Positions 37,271-50,500 of a stretch of DNA of 64,000 bases are shown here, piece by piece. The translations under genes were made by a program, and so were the position numbers. The DNA comes from Atherix ibis (taxonomy: Eukaryota; Arthropoda; Insecta; Diptera; Athericidae). The stretch covers positions 38,137,667 to 38,201,666 of the forward strand of contig OY282610.1 of NCBI GenBank assembly GCA_958298945.1, written 5' to 3'. The first letter of the stretch is position 1, and each line of letters starts with the position of its first letter. The notes beneath the pieces are model-generated. The model was given only the letters and a program-made list of their open reading frames with translations, did no database searches and was not told the DNA's origin.

Positions 37271-38640
37271 TGTTTGTATTTGATTTGTTTTAGAAAAAAA
37301 TCTTTTAAGCATAATTTTTTACAATTTATTTTTATTATTATTATATTTAAAATTTAATTTTTTGCTGCTTATATGAAAAAAAAAATACTTTTGACTATTT
37401 CCCTATTCAATAGAAGAGGAAAGAGCTCATCTGAAAACCGCACATTTCGAATAATATTACCTCCTGGGTACTCTTTGGCATAAACTACTATCGGAAATAA
37501 AATAAATGAATTTCAAAGAATATAAGAAATTCATAATGAAAAAAAAGAACGACCGTACAAAATTCAGCTAGTGTATATAAGATTTCAGAACATCTTAAGA
37601 ACCACCAACCAAACCGAAAAGTTGAACATAAAGCTTTGAATTTTTTTTTTGAAAATTTGCAAATTCATATCCGGTATAATAAAACGGTGGCAGTGCATCA
37701 AGCTCTTCAACACTCTTTGAGAATCTGAATCTGAAGAATAATGCAATAACTAAACGATGAAGAATAACGTGATGGTATTCACAAATGCAATAGAGACTGA
37801 ACAGTCTTTTAGTCCATTCGGAACATTTCTTTGGCAAGGAAACAAACATTAGAATGGAATGGAATGGAAAGAATCCATTTTCTACGTACTTATGGAGTGT
37901 AGAAACAAGAATGAAATGGTGGCTATAATATGTGCATCTGCAGAAGTGTATGAGCAGAACCTTTTTATGTGCTGAAAACTGAACAAAGCGTGACTGGTAA
38001 TAGTAGCAAGAGGAGGCCTAAAGTGTTGGCTCACTAAAAACCTATCCACAAAGACTTAGAGTGTGTACGAACACAGAAGCAAAAGAATACTACGACAAGC
38101 CAAAAAGAGTGCATCATGCACTCAGAGAACCAGTAGCACTCACTACTATGAGGTACTATACATCAGCTACTAGATATTAGACATTAGAAGTTAGATATTA
38201 GATGTTGGGCATTAGACATTAGGCACTGGCACTCGGCATAAAACCGTTTTATACAAAATTCCAACTTAAAGTCGAAAAGCACTCGAAGAAAATGTGCTTT
38301 CTCATTTTAGGTACCCATAAAAAAAATAGTTTAACAAATCATTGAATTGAAAATTAGTAAAACAAAAAATATATAAATTGACAAATAAACAATTAAAAAG
38401 GAATTTAAGAAAACTGAGGGGAGGGGGGGGTTGGATTGTTTTGGGTGAAAAAAATTCAAATTGAACATTAAAAAGTGGAAATGGAGTTGAAGGCTTTTTG
38501 GGTTTGTAGGGGAAGGGATTGGTAAGAGAGCAAATGGAGTGCTGCAAAATGAAAAGGATTTTTTTGTTGTACTTTTTATGAGATCCTTAGTATAAAAAAA
38601 AAATCAAATTTAAAAATTTCGAAAACCAAAAGTTTTTTGT
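37271..38640. other. AT-rich unique DNA with small simple repeats
   Basis: No gene supported. A degenerate 8-bp ATTAGACA-like repeat occupies about 38160-38235. A G-tract (GAGGGGAGGGGGGGGTTGG) lies at about 38416-38433. Short minus-strand frames at 37595-37849 and 38302-38547 have no family resemblance. Confidence 0.5.
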
Positions 38641-39258
38641 GAACGTGAACTCTAGTTTCGACAACAGTGCGTGATAGTAGTAGTAATAGTAGTAGATACG
38701 AGAATAACCTGCACCTCTGGATACCTGCGTACCTTTTTAGACTCGTCCGTTCTTTGTGCATTCACTTCACGAGATATTGTGACTACAACTTCGCCGAATA
38801 CATGCTGAGCCCTGGGTTGATTGCACGTACAAATGTGCAAAAGTCCCGCCGAAATGGTAAAAAGACTATTACGTCTCGTTGCATACACACTTCAAATGCG
38901 ATAAAGCAAACCCAAACCTATACGAAAACGACATATAGAAATGTCTAATCGGGGTACCAAGAATCAAGTATCAAGAACGATCCAACAGCACCAAACTAAG
39001 AGCCAGGAGGCAACAGCCAAGAGTGTAAAAAAAACCCCAAACAGCAGAGCCCAGGTACTGTGTTCTTACTTGGCTTAAATGCACTCGTTGATATTCTTTG
39101 ATATTAATCGGACACGTTCGTATCCTAGCAATTTTTCCGGGGCAAGGAGATTAGGACGGGACTCAATTTGAAATTGTAGATGTATCTGAGACCAGAGCAA
39201 GCAGACCTCAGTACTCAGTGTCGAGAGTACGAGTACATTGAAGTGATACAGAGCTCAG

Positions 39259-39276
39259 GTAAGTAACCAGGTAAGT
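39259..39276 (+). promoter_or_regulatory. Tandem consensus 5' splice-site pair (candidate)
   Basis: The plus strand reads CTCAG/GTAAGTAACCAG/GTAAGTATG, with two donor-like CAG|GTAAGT sites whose GTs are at 39259 and 39271. Both match the metazoan donor consensus. Use of the second would add 12 nt to an exon. No reading frame is clearly continuous with them, so if real they would end a non-coding exon. Confidence 0.3.
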
Positions 39277-39600
39277 ATGTTCTTTTAAAATGCAGTAAGT
39301 ATCACGTTTAGATTGTTGACGAGCACTACTACAAGATGGAATGGCGTAGCAGATCTAGAAGCAGCCCGTTTAAACAGCAGCAGCTATTGCTGTTTAACGA
39401 ATGAGGAATACGGGAATACGTTTGGCTCTCGTTATGGCGAAATGTGCTCACATAATCGCGCTCATATATTCAAAACCGCTAGTGCACTTGCATTAACAGC
39501 ACTTGTGAGCCATCAGTTCCTATCGATTATGCATTCCTTACTTTGGCCAACAAACTAGGCAGCAGTTTTGCAGACGAATCCCACTCAACATGAATGATGA

Positions 39601-39630
39601 TTCGATACGATACGATTCGATTCGATTTGA
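39601..39630. repeat. CGATA/CGATT pentanucleotide microsatellite
   Basis: About six tandem five-base units, TTCGATACGATACGATTCGA followed by TTCGATT. Confidence 0.85.
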
Positions 39631-41611
39631 TAATGCCGTCGATGGATAAGATTGCTTCTCAGCAGCACCAGAATACTACGTGTACATTACAACAATCAAA
39701 GCCTGAATACCGACCGTCTAGCCTAATATTCGTACACTCGAGCCCAATCCGAATAATCCCCCTGAAGTTAATACTCGTACTATTGCTACTCGAACAGTTT
39801 ATATGCCATGTTCTTGGCTAAAATGCCAACTTGATCTTTCAACTACGGGATCTGTTCTCAAACTTCGCTAAGCACCATGGAAAGTCTTCTTCAAACCAAT
39901 TCGGAACTGGTTCTTCGTCTTATTCAAAATTTCTTCATCTTCTCCTGTGCAAACACCTAAATCTATTCTACTGATTGTCCCCTAACCAATCCCCGGCTTA
40001 CTGGAATATTTTCTGTCTGATCCACCTCGCTCTCAGTCTGCTTTACGATTATCGAAAAGTGTTACTTTGGCATGTTTGCATGTGTCCCAGTCGATTTCTA
40101 GAGATTCCTCAGTTCAATCATGGCACTGTCTCGTTTGCTGTGCCATCTTATCTACGAATATTTCCACTCATACTAGAACATATGCATATAATGTCCAGTG
40201 GTAATTTTAGCAACTCTTCCGGTTCAGTTCAGTTCAGTTGGAAAACACGACGGAAATTTTCTACCCAGACTCTCAAACACTCCACTCCCATCGTACACTA
40301 ACCATGCTCGAACTCGTTTTAGCAGTCATCCGGGTATCTGAGATTAACCCGCTCCCCCTTTCCCTCACCAGGTATTTTCAAGATGAATGGACCAGCTTGT
40401 TTGGCACACCGATTCCATATAGAATTGCCAGATAGTCCGTTATAAGTTTGGCAAACTGCGGCATTCAAACTCAAACAACAAAATACTCGATGTTAATGGA
40501 CTGAGAGAATAATTTCTTAAGTCGGTCGATATATTGCACTTTTCATCTGGTACCAAGTGTTCATTCAGAGTGCACACCCAAAGAAATTTTTCTACCCTAA
40601 GAGAATGGCTCGTACTGGACCTAATCACACACTGAATATCGTCGCAGAGTTTCGCTTTTTACGGACGCACACATGCACTTGGTTGGATAGTTGGACGGTT
40701 GAATGGATGGATGAATCCCGGGTACAGTTTGCATTCAATGTGATAACTTTTCGGAATGCCGGTAAACATCGATATTTAATATTCCCGACAACGTTCCTCG
40801 ACTCCAAGGGAAATCACGTTCGAACTTCAGGAAATACTAACACATCATGGAAGGGCTTCTATTCGATTCTACGCTTCAATATTACATCTGATATGACTGG
40901 ATTCAAATGAGGATGCTATCAAAATCGTTATGAAATCATTTCTGTACAGTGTGCATAAATGCATTCTTAAGCTGTTCTGGCAAAGGAACGCGGCTAATTA
41001 CTTCCAATGACCTTTGGCAATTTGCCACATCAATGAGACCGTGTAAAACGTACACTATCGTAGATAGATTAGCAAACAATATACACGTTAGCGTGATTGT
41101 ATTTTTATAGTTCTCGAAACTCACCAAAACGATTGCTATTTTGTAATGATGGCTATTTTGTAAGAGTATAAAATTATTTTAGTAACGATATCTTTTGGCA
41201 GAAAAAATGGGGTTTTCTGTTTAAAGCTAAAAGCAAAAATAGACTAAGTATCAAAATAATTAATTTCCTTGTCCGGAAAGTGACAGTCCTGTCATTTGAC
41301 AGATGGTAAAAATATATTTGATCCAATGTGATTTTTTAAGTTTAAAAGTTTGCCATAATTTTACGATTTTTTTTGTTGTTAATTTTACGATTGCAACAAT
41401 GAGGCAATAAGCAAAATGGCTTACTAAAACCAAAAAAGTTACTGTGGAGAAGGCAGCGATTGTCTGAAGGTACCATTGGTGCGTTAGTTAATTTTAAATT
41501 AAAGAGAAAAGACAGTTCTGAGTGCTATGACCGTATGCTGACGGACCTAAAGTTATAAATTAAAATCTGTGTCATATGTGACTTTAATAGAATTTCGTCA
41601 AAAATCATACA

Positions 41612-41815
41612 ACAATCCCAATTTTGGATTTATTGCCCAAAAAGCTCCCAGGACGTGTAACTTCGAGATTTGGTGATATCAATTATCCTCCAAGATTGTA
41701 CGATTTAAGGCTATTGGATTTTTTTATTTAGAAGCATTTAAAAACCAATATCCGTCAAAAAAATGGTCGATTTACCAACTCGAAATTTGCGAAAAAGTTC
41801 ATCAAAAAATTTAAA
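41612..41815 (+). pseudogene. Tc1/mariner-superfamily transposase, C-terminal fragment
   Basis: From 41612 the plus strand reads TIPILDLLPKKLPGRVTSR, then FGDINYPPRLYDLRLLDFFI and a stop at 41729. After a one-frame shift it continues LEAFKNQYPSKKWSIYQLEI and CEKVHQKI to about 41812. The order matches the FPGRVISRxGDVxWPPRSCDLTPLDFFLWGxVKNxVYxxKPxTIxxL region of a group of IS630-Tc1-mariner transposases. The Asp of LLDFF, the third acidic position, is still present, but the Trp and neighbouring Pro residues of the block are replaced and the frame is broken. The N-terminal DNA-binding part and the inverted termini were not found. It is a different family from the mariner at 55.3 kb. Confidence 0.75.
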
Positions 41816-44800
41816 TTAAATAAAATTTATTCTTTAATGGCATATTCTATGTAAAAAAAACACACACATTTTAAAAATTAACTTTTAATATTTCATTTAA
41901 CATTAGTTTCTACACTGACAAATGGATTTACCTCTCCTAACATTTAATGCATTCGTTATATAAAAATTACAATTAAATATTTAAAAAAAAAAACTAAAAA
42001 ATTCCATATTTAAATTTACAACAAAACAATAATAATAATTCATAATTTTTTCATCTTCTTTGGATTATTTCATCAAACAAAGTAGAATCGAATCGTTTAC
42101 GGTTTTATGATAATATTGATGTTAGGAGCTTTTAATGCCATCAAATGGATGAATACATTAAAAAATTTTCTTATAATACCTTTTTTTTTAACAATGCATA
42201 TGCTCAGACTTGAGCAGATATTACTCTTACAATACCTACGGCATACGTGCATATATTTACCTTTTTGATAGATGAAAGTGAGAGCAAAGAAAAAAAAAGA
42301 AAATTTGTAATTAAAAAGTATAGTTAAAATGTCTCTACACAATTCTTGGTAGTAAGGATTTTTTTTTATTAACAAAAATAATATTGCACAAGAAATTTGT
42401 TGCTGACAAAATGGTACTAAGATAAACAAAGGCCCCCAACAAGACGGTAACAATGAAAAGGCAAGGCTTCCATTATAAGTTATTCAACATGAAGGAAAAC
42501 TGACGCTTTGTAGTGCTTAGAGTCCTTGATATTTTTATATGAATTTTTTTTTGTATTTTTCTGATATATAATATGGAATTTTTTCTCCCCCGTAAAAAGC
42601 ATTCTCATTTCTCAATAGTTCAACATGCAAAAAAAAAATCCTTAACAGGATACTTCAGCATATATACTTTATTGTATGCATTATCTGCTGTTTGTTTGTT
42701 GTTCGTTTACAGCTATTAACGAATAGCGTTGATATGTTTACAAAAATTGAAGGAGGACTATAGGTATCTACAATATTTCCGACACTGTCGAATCTGTATA
42801 AGACACTTTACAGCTACAAATCTTCACCTTTCGATATGCGCAAATTTCCCTCTATATTCACCGCTCACTGATATAAATGCATATTAAATGAAATGTAAAA
42901 GAAATCAGAAAACAGAAAATATTATAGCACAAATCGAGATGAAAGCCTCCACGAAAATATTTATAAAGTTGCAACAAGAAGTGAATAATTCGAAGTGTAT
43001 TCTGTGTTAAATGTAAATTACTAAGTGAGGAGTAGAACAGAGAACAAAAAGTATTCTTGCATGTATCAAAATAACAAAACAAACAAAAAATTAATATGCA
43101 AAGTGAATGTATATAGCCGACGGTGGTATTGGCACCTGATAGCCAAGAAGAGGTTGCCATTTTCGCCAACAGCAGACGAGCATGTACACTTGTTAGATGA
43201 TAGAACGAACAAGTACCCGGATTCGGTGATAGTACCTAAAATCCGAATCAAGAGTACCAACACAATAATTTCATAGATTCTTCAGCTCAACCATTATCAG
43301 TCGACTGTTCTCACAAATGCTATCAACACTGCACCATCATGTACCATATACAGGACATGCACATATTCGTATCGTGCTCGTATGTCTAGTGTTAATATGT
43401 GCCGAAAAGCTTAAGAATTCATTACCATTGCTTAAGCAATATTTGTTTGCCTTTTTTATGAAATAATTTTCTTCATTTTTTTTTCTGGATTCAACTTCAA
43501 GTTAGCAAAAGCCACTGACAATGCAAAATGTTAACAGAAGGAAGAAGTTTACAGATTCATGCTTGCCTGTTTCCCGTGCCGGTATATGGTCTTCATCTAC
43601 TCTTTTTCCATAATGAAGTATTCTTTCTATTCGACTGGGTTATTTGCAAGTTCCACCAGCTTTTGTTCATTGCCATTCTACAATATCTTTTCAATTTAAA
43701 CAAACTAAAAGTATTTTTGCACTCAAATTTCACTTTAATCAACAGAGCTAAGGAAACCCCCTTTTTTAAGAACCAAAAAAAAAAAAAGAATTTAGTCAAA
43801 AATTATATTAGAAAAATCAGAAACTCCTTATTCTAAATTGTGATCATATCTTATCAACAAATATTCATAAACGCCAGAAGATGATAAAATTTAATTTTCG
43901 AAAAGAAATTTTTAAAATATTCTACCAAAAAATTTGGACTTCTTTATATTATTCCATTGAAAGGAGTGTCATTATATTAGGGAAATTTATGTTAATCGAA
44001 CGGAATTCGGCAAAATATTTTCCGTTAAAATTATTTGCATTACCTGAAATTTTTTAAAAGCAGAAAATGAAGAGTTCGAAAAAAATAACTGAGTAAATTT
44101 TAAATAATTCAATAAAAGAGTATTTATAGACATTAAATAATTAAGGACCATTATTAGTATTTTAAGCAAAAGAAAATCTATTCATTTTGTGGTCTGAAAA
44201 AAATTAATTTTATTATTTACAATCATATTTATTTAGCAAAAGCTTTGCCATTTTATATTATTTCTCAATTAGCTAAATATTAAATAAAAAAAGATTGAAA
44301 TGTTAATTTTTAGATTAATAGAACCGATATTTAAATATTGATTTTTTTGCTGACACAAATAATCTCCTCCTAAAAACGCACTACAAACTATTAAATGGCT
44401 AATATTATCCTAAATAAATTTTATTTTAAAATTTTTATATATATATATATATTGTATATAGTAAAAATTACTATAAAAAATGATTATTCTTTCCGAACTA
44501 TAAAATGGATAAATCTGCATTTAGTTGCCTTAACATATTAGACTACAATGACCAATAATAAATACGTATGACTACAAAATTATCTTTCTTAAAATTATAA
44601 AAAGTTAATATAATAAATATTCGGAAGAAAAAAAAAGTCTTTTTCGCTAATTTTCAAATAATCAAAATGGCGAATAATGCACATGCAAATAATTTTGAAA
44701 AATCTTTTTCATAAACAAAATGGCGGACAAACATTATTAATAATCAAATTTTATATTTAAAAATTATATTAATAAATAAATATAACCAAATAAATTACAA

Positions 44801-45850
44801 ATAAAAAAAACACTCGAAGCTTTTATCTACGGTATCCATAAAATTATTATGGTAAAATTATTACGAAAAATAAAAAAAAATTTATGGAAGAAGGTAAAAA
44901 AGAAATTCAAAAAAACTTTAGTCATCGAAAAAAAAAATTCCTTAAAAAGAAAAAAGCAGTCTTTCAAGTTTCTTATCTGCTTTAAAGAATTTTTTTTCAA
45001 TTATTTTTTTTTTAACTTTTCTTATCATACATTGTCGTCTTAAAAATATTTTAAGTGTTTTCGCTTCTCTCTTAGCAAAGATTATTTCGATTTTTAATCG
45101 TTTTTAATAAAATATAAAAAAAAATTTTATATTGTATTATTAAAAATAATGAAAAAAAAATTCTTATAGTAATGTGGGAGGGGAAAAGTTTATAATAAAA
45201 TAGGGAAAGATAGTATTTTTGGAGACTTTTAAAAGAATGAGCAAAAAGTAGTTAACCAAAAAAAAATCGGTTCTTTAGTTTTGAGGAATATTTGTATAAA
45301 AATAGAAAAATAAATAAACAAAATGTCGAAAAAATTTATAAAAATAGTTTTAGAAGAATTAGAAGAAAAAGAAGAAGAAGAAACTCTGGTAAATTTACAG
45401 GGAACAAATGTTCAAAATGCTAAAAAGTTAATTTTCTAGGGCATTTCGAATATATTCCAATAATTCCTTTTTCGAGAAAAATTCTACTCTGTCAATACTA
45501 GTCAAATGATTTTTCTTAAATTCATTTGTAATTGATCCTTTTTGTAATAAATGTACCGTTATAAAAATATAAAGTTTTTTTTGTGCACAGTTTTTATTTA
45601 AATTTGTCTAAAAAAAGCTTTTACTCCCATTTATGTCCTTTTTTTAAAAGTTATTTATGATCTGCATTTTTAAGTATTGTATAATAGAAGAAATTTTTTA
45701 ATTTTTTTTTCTATATTAAAATAAGTATTATTATTGTACAATATATTAAAAAAAAGAATTAATTTATAAGCTGCAGGAAAGTTAATTTAAAACACCAAAA
45801 TTAATCGTATTCTTTGAAATACTGTTCTTATACTTTTATGATTTATAGTG
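41816..45850. other. AT-rich unique DNA with one balanced patch
   Basis: No gene supported. A TGCTCAGACTTGAGCA palindrome lies at 42201-42216. The patch at 43040-43640 is more balanced and bears short frames on both strands (83, 65 and 102 codons) without recognisable domains. A short (TA)n tract lies at about 44436-44452 and a GAA-rich stretch at about 45357-45391. Confidence 0.45.
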
Positions 45851-45859
45851 CTTTCCAAC

Positions 45860-46115
45860 TCATATGTCTAAGCAATCCTTTAAGGCATCAATGGAGTTGA
45901 AATCGGGCTAATGTAGAAAATTTCTACATAATCCTATGGTTTGCAACATTATCCTTCAGTTTTGGAAGACCATTGGTCTGAAAAATATTTGAAAAAAAAC
46001 TGTTTTTGTTTTAACATTGCTTCAATTCACACCAAATGTAGCCCTCCATCCGTAGCGGAGCAACCCCAAACTATAATCTAGCCCCTGTTGCCACCACAGC
46101 TTCAGAGAGGATTTG
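45860..46115 (-). pseudogene. Tc1-like transposase fragment
   Basis: Read on the minus strand, the segment contains FGVAPLRMEGYIW near 46060-46020 (family pattern GxGPLxxIxGxMN) and VFQN with a displaced KDNVANH near 45965-45935 (family pattern FQxDNDPKHT, the second catalytic Asp). It ends with CRNFLH-stop-PDFNSIDALKDCLDI at 45930-45861. The last piece matches the WPxxSPDLNPIENLW block, with the usual catalytic Glu position changed to Asp. Stops and frame changes occur between blocks. The termini were not found. Each motif is weak alone, but the three appear in the correct order and spacing. Confidence 0.5.
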
Positions 46116-46214
46116 TCTAATACCCTTAGAGCATGTTTGAAAATGTCTGAGCATTCTAGTTTTAATGAAGAATAAGCTTTATCCAAAAACAAAAAAAAAA
46201 GAAGTCGTTACGAG

Positions 46215-47590
46215 CTTATGCTCACTATTAAGCAAAATTTATATACAAAAACTATGAATAGAACATTTTTGATAGTTTGCAAAAAGTATTTTAAGAAAAG
46301 TAGTCTTTTCTGTTAAGTGTAGTACTACTTAAGTCGCTGAAAAACTAGTAGTCTGCTTATTGGTGAGCAACTTTTACTACAATCAACTTAAGAAAAAAAA
46401 ACAAGTTTACATGAAAGAGTTTAAAGTTAAATGTTAGCAACTTTTACATTAATAAACTCAAATAATAAAAAATACATATTTAAGCCAATTGGCAAAGACG
46501 AGGATCTCCTAGAAATATTCAACAGTAAGCAAATCTGACGATATATGAGCAAAATTGATAATAATAATTATCAATTTTATTTATAATTATTATTATCAAT
46601 AACCGGAAGTGTATTTTAAAATTATAGAAATTGTGTTATAGAAAATTTATAAATAATATTGAAAAATTAGTTAAATTTTATTACTATTTTGTTTGCTGTA
46701 AGAAACTGCTACTAATTGAGCGAAAAAATCACTGAAAAACTATTAGTCTGCTTGTTGGTGAGCAGCTTTTGCATCAATCAACTTACGAAAAAAAAACAAG
46801 TTTACTTGAAAAAGAGTTTAAATTTAAATGACAGCAACTTTTACATTAATAAACTCAAATAATAAAAAATACATATTAAAGCCAATTGGCAAGGACAAGG
46901 ATCTCCTAGAAATACTCAATAGTAAGCAAATCTGATGATATATGAGCAAAATTGATAATTATGACCGGAAGTGTATTTTAAAATTATAGAAATTGTTTTA
47001 TAGAAAATTTATAAATAATATTGAAAAATCAGTTAAATTTTATTACTATTTTGTGTGCTGTAAGAAACTGCTACTTATTGAGCGAAAAAATCACTGAAAA
47101 ATTATTAGTCTGCTTGTTGGTGAGCAGCTTTTGCATCAATCAACTTATGAAAAAAAAAAACAAGTTTACTTGAAAAAGTGTTTAAATTTAAATGTCAGCA
47201 ACTTTTACATTTATAAACTCAAATAATGAAAAATACATATTTAAGCCAACTGGCAAAGACAAGGATCTCCTAGAAATACTCAATAGTAAGCAAATCTGAT
47301 GATATATGAGCAAAATTGATAATTATGACCGGAAGTGTATTTTAAAATTATAGAAATTATTTTATAGAAAATTTATAAATAATATTGAAAAATTACTAGA
47401 ATTTTATTTTTATTTTGTTTACTGTAAGAAACTGCCGCTAACTGAGCAAAATTGGATGGAACCTTTTATTCACTAGGAAATGTTCTAAATTGTTTACTAA
47501 GCAAATTTATTTTCTAATTGTACAAAAAAATATGTTTGCAGAGGTCCTATTGCAATGTTGTTCCCTACTGAACATTTGGTAAATCCAATT
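46215..47590. repeat. Dispersed repeat, copy 1, with triplicated ~363-bp core
   Basis: The core begins near AGTCTGCTTGTTGGTGAGCA and includes AACTCAAATAATAAAAAATA, GACGAGGATCTCCTAGAAAT and CCGGAAGTGTATTTTAAAAT. GTCTGCTT starts at 46351, 46746 and 47109 (steps 395 and 363). The longer first step is explained by a ~32-bp hairpin insertion at 46554-46600. Before the core lies CACTATTAAGCAAAATTTAT, and after it ACTGAGCAAAATTGGATGGA and AACATTTGGTAAATC. The same flanks surround a single core at 51.44-52.05 kb, so this is a mobile or duplicated element whose centre was later amplified. Confidence 0.88.
46554..46600. repeat. Perfect hairpin insertion in the first core unit
   Basis: Arms 46554-46571 and 46583-46600 are perfect 18-bp reverse complements (ATTGATAATAATAATTAT) around an 11-nt loop. 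In the second and third core units the same place reads only AAATTGATAATTATGACCGG, so this copy gained a fold-back insertion. Confidence 0.9.
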
Positions 47591-50500
47591 TTGATGGAGA
47601 ATAATTTCAATGTGATCTTTGTTTTTATTTTGAGGGCATAATACTCATTTTCCTTATCATTTTTACTAGAGACACTAATGAATTTTTTTTTTAATTCGAA
47701 CCGAATCTTAGGTGGTATAAGTCTAAATGTGTGCTAAAATTAGTTTAGGTATCTAAATATCTACAATACATTCGGTCTGATAATAACATCCTATAGTTCT
47801 ATGGACAAAATTCTTACGCATAGTAAAAATTCAAAATAACTAAACTTCCCAAAACAGCATCATTAAATCTGCTACAAATAGTTACAGGAATTTGCTAATT
47901 GCAACTGGCCTATAAATTTTGTCTACAGTTTTTTCTTTCCAAATTTCTTTCTATACTATTAAAAATTTGATAATTTTTATAAATAATTTTTAACAAATTT
48001 TAAGAAACTAGATGATAAAATGTCATCTGATAGACAAGACTTGCCATTTATTTTTAAGGATGAGATGTGTTATTTAACAAATAGTTTTTATCAAAAATTT
48101 TCGATTATTGTTTTATTATAAGAAGTTTTTTTTTAAAAAAAAAAATACTCATTCTTTTTATTATAAAAAGTTTTAATAAATTTTAATGCTGTAAAAACAT
48201 TGTACAAAAATATTTTAATCCGAAACTTTTAAGAAACTTTTTTCCATACTTTTTAAGAAGACTTAAATAACAAACCAAAAAAAAATTTATACACTCATGT
48301 CTCATCATAAGAGGAGTTGTACTTATAAACTGCCGTGTTTTTCTTCTTGTTTTTTTTTCTGCAAAAAAATTCTCTTCGTATTTTGTCTGTAAGAGGATTT
48401 GGAAGCACAGATTAAAAATATATATTTATATACATATACTTGTATAATTGAATATATAGAAGAACTGGAATAAAATTAAATACAAAACAAAAGAAAATTT
48501 ATATAAAATATACAATATTAAAATACGAATATATTTTTTTGAACATGGTTTTAAATAAAAATCCTACACATAAAATGTATGTATTGAAACTTGATACGAA
48601 CTGGAGGCGGTCAAGTCAATTCCAATACGAATTCCATTGAACAATAATAATGGACGAAGGAAGATGGTGGCAGCCAACGCCTTAATTATAATCTTAATAA
48701 ATTTACAATTATACAGGCATATGTGTACATGCATATATACGAACATATATGGGGACAAATATGGACAAAGTAATGAATCCGATCAAAATAAATGCGTTTT
48801 GTCATTTCAGATAATTTTTGTTTTGTTCTTTTCATTTAAGTTACTTGAAATTTTAATCGAATTGTTTATTTGCTCGTTTGTAGAATTTTATAAGAAGGTA
48901 GAGAGCAATCATTTTTTTTCCCCGTCTATATTTTATAAATTCTACATTTGCTTTTAGTATTTATTTATATTGTTTTTTTGTATTGGAAAAGATTAAGTTA
49001 AAAAATGACAAGAAAAACTTTTAAACAGAAAAAGCGTATAAAATTTAAGAGCTTAATATAAGCTTACGGACAACTTAAGGATAAGAAACATTTTAAATAA
49101 TGAGAAGAGAGTAGAATCAAAGAGAAATTAAAGAAGAATAATAAAAAAAACATCGCAAAACATCGCAAAACATCGAAAAACATCGAAACAAAACGAGGAA
49201 ATTTGTTAATAAAAAATCATTATTATAACCTGCTGTGTGGACATTTTGTTTGTCATTTATTTTAAATAGAATTTTATGCAGAAATTTTATTAAGAAGTTG
49301 ATTTTTGAATAGTCTACATGATCATTTTCTGTCAACAACAAAAAAGCAAAACAAAAAAAACAAAATATAATAGTTTTTGCAGCTCATTTATTTGTTTTAT
49401 TCACTAATTAAGATTATTTTTTTTTTTGTTGATAATTTACAATTTTTGCTGCATTTTATAATTTATATTAATCGGCATCAATAGTCTTTGGTAATGTAAA
49501 TTGCCTAAAAAAATACATATTATAGGCTATTAAAAAATGTTTATGATCTGTTTGTAAATACAATATTTTCCATTTAAAAAAAAAAATTAACGAATATTTA
49601 CACATATCGAGAATATTTATGAAATTAATTATAAATTAACAAAAAAAAAGTCCCAGTTTATTTAGTACAATATAAAAGTTAAGGTATTCGATTTTCTTCT
49701 TAAATATCTTAATTAAAGTTGAAAAATTGTACAAGAAAAATTTTAATTTACACAAAATTTATTGTTGAATGCGATTTTTATGTTAATTTGAAATTTATTT
49801 CGTATAATTCGATTTTGTTTTTTTTTTTTTTTAATAACACACCATAATATAGTGCATAAAAATGTGGTAATTGGTTTTTTTTTTCTTCTTCTTAAATTTC
49901 AATAGTTGCCATATCTTATTCTCTATTATTTAAATCAGTATCGTTTCTTCTATTTCTGGCATATTCTATATAAGAAAATGGCATTTTTTTTTGGTTGAAT
50001 TTTTTATTATTGTATTACTTCTAAGATTTCAACATAGCATTTATATTATTAACAAAATAATAGAATAATTTGAATTCAAGTCATTGCACAATGAGAAAAA
50101 TATTAATGAATACCGTTTAGATAAATTGAGATCCAAATCATCTAACTTCCCCTAAATGTCTCCACACTTTATACAAGATTTAAAAGAACAGCCATTTTTT
50201 TTTTAATCAAAATAAACATATACTTTATAGTGTTGATAATATTCAATATTATAGCTTGCTTATCCCCTATTAGCCCCAGCCCTCCCCTCAAACAATGACT
50301 AAGTTTTATAGAATTTTTATTCAATCAAGCTTATATACACGTATATATATTCTTTATATTCTTAAGGCAGACTATCTTCAACATAGAATATTTATTTGAA
50401 AATATATTATATAAAGTACATATGTTCATACTCGTATGTTTAGTTAGGCATTTATTAATAATAAAAAAGTATATTTTCATCTCTTTAAAGGTCAATTGGC

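Larger units (their letters stand above)
38641..41130. other. Largest GC-balanced unique block; candidate regulatory or untranslated region
   Basis: This 2.5-kb block has visibly higher G+C and fewer A/T runs than its surroundings. It carries overlapping short frames on both strands (up to 117 codons, at 40557-40910 plus), none with a domain, signal peptide or family pattern I recognise. Two consensus splice donors, CAG/GTAAGT, sit 12 bp apart at 39259 and 39271. TACGAGTA and TACTCGTA words occur at 39229 and 39772, and a CGATA/CGATT microsatellite at 39601-39630. The composition and donor pair would suit a non-coding 5' exon or enhancer block, but no acceptor, promoter or coding exon could be tied to it. 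Confidence 0.35.

Noticed and set aside
40557..40910. 117-codon plus-strand frame in the GC-balanced block
   Set aside because: Composition is plausible, but an overlapping antisense frame of 60 codons is also open and no family pattern or splice signals support it.
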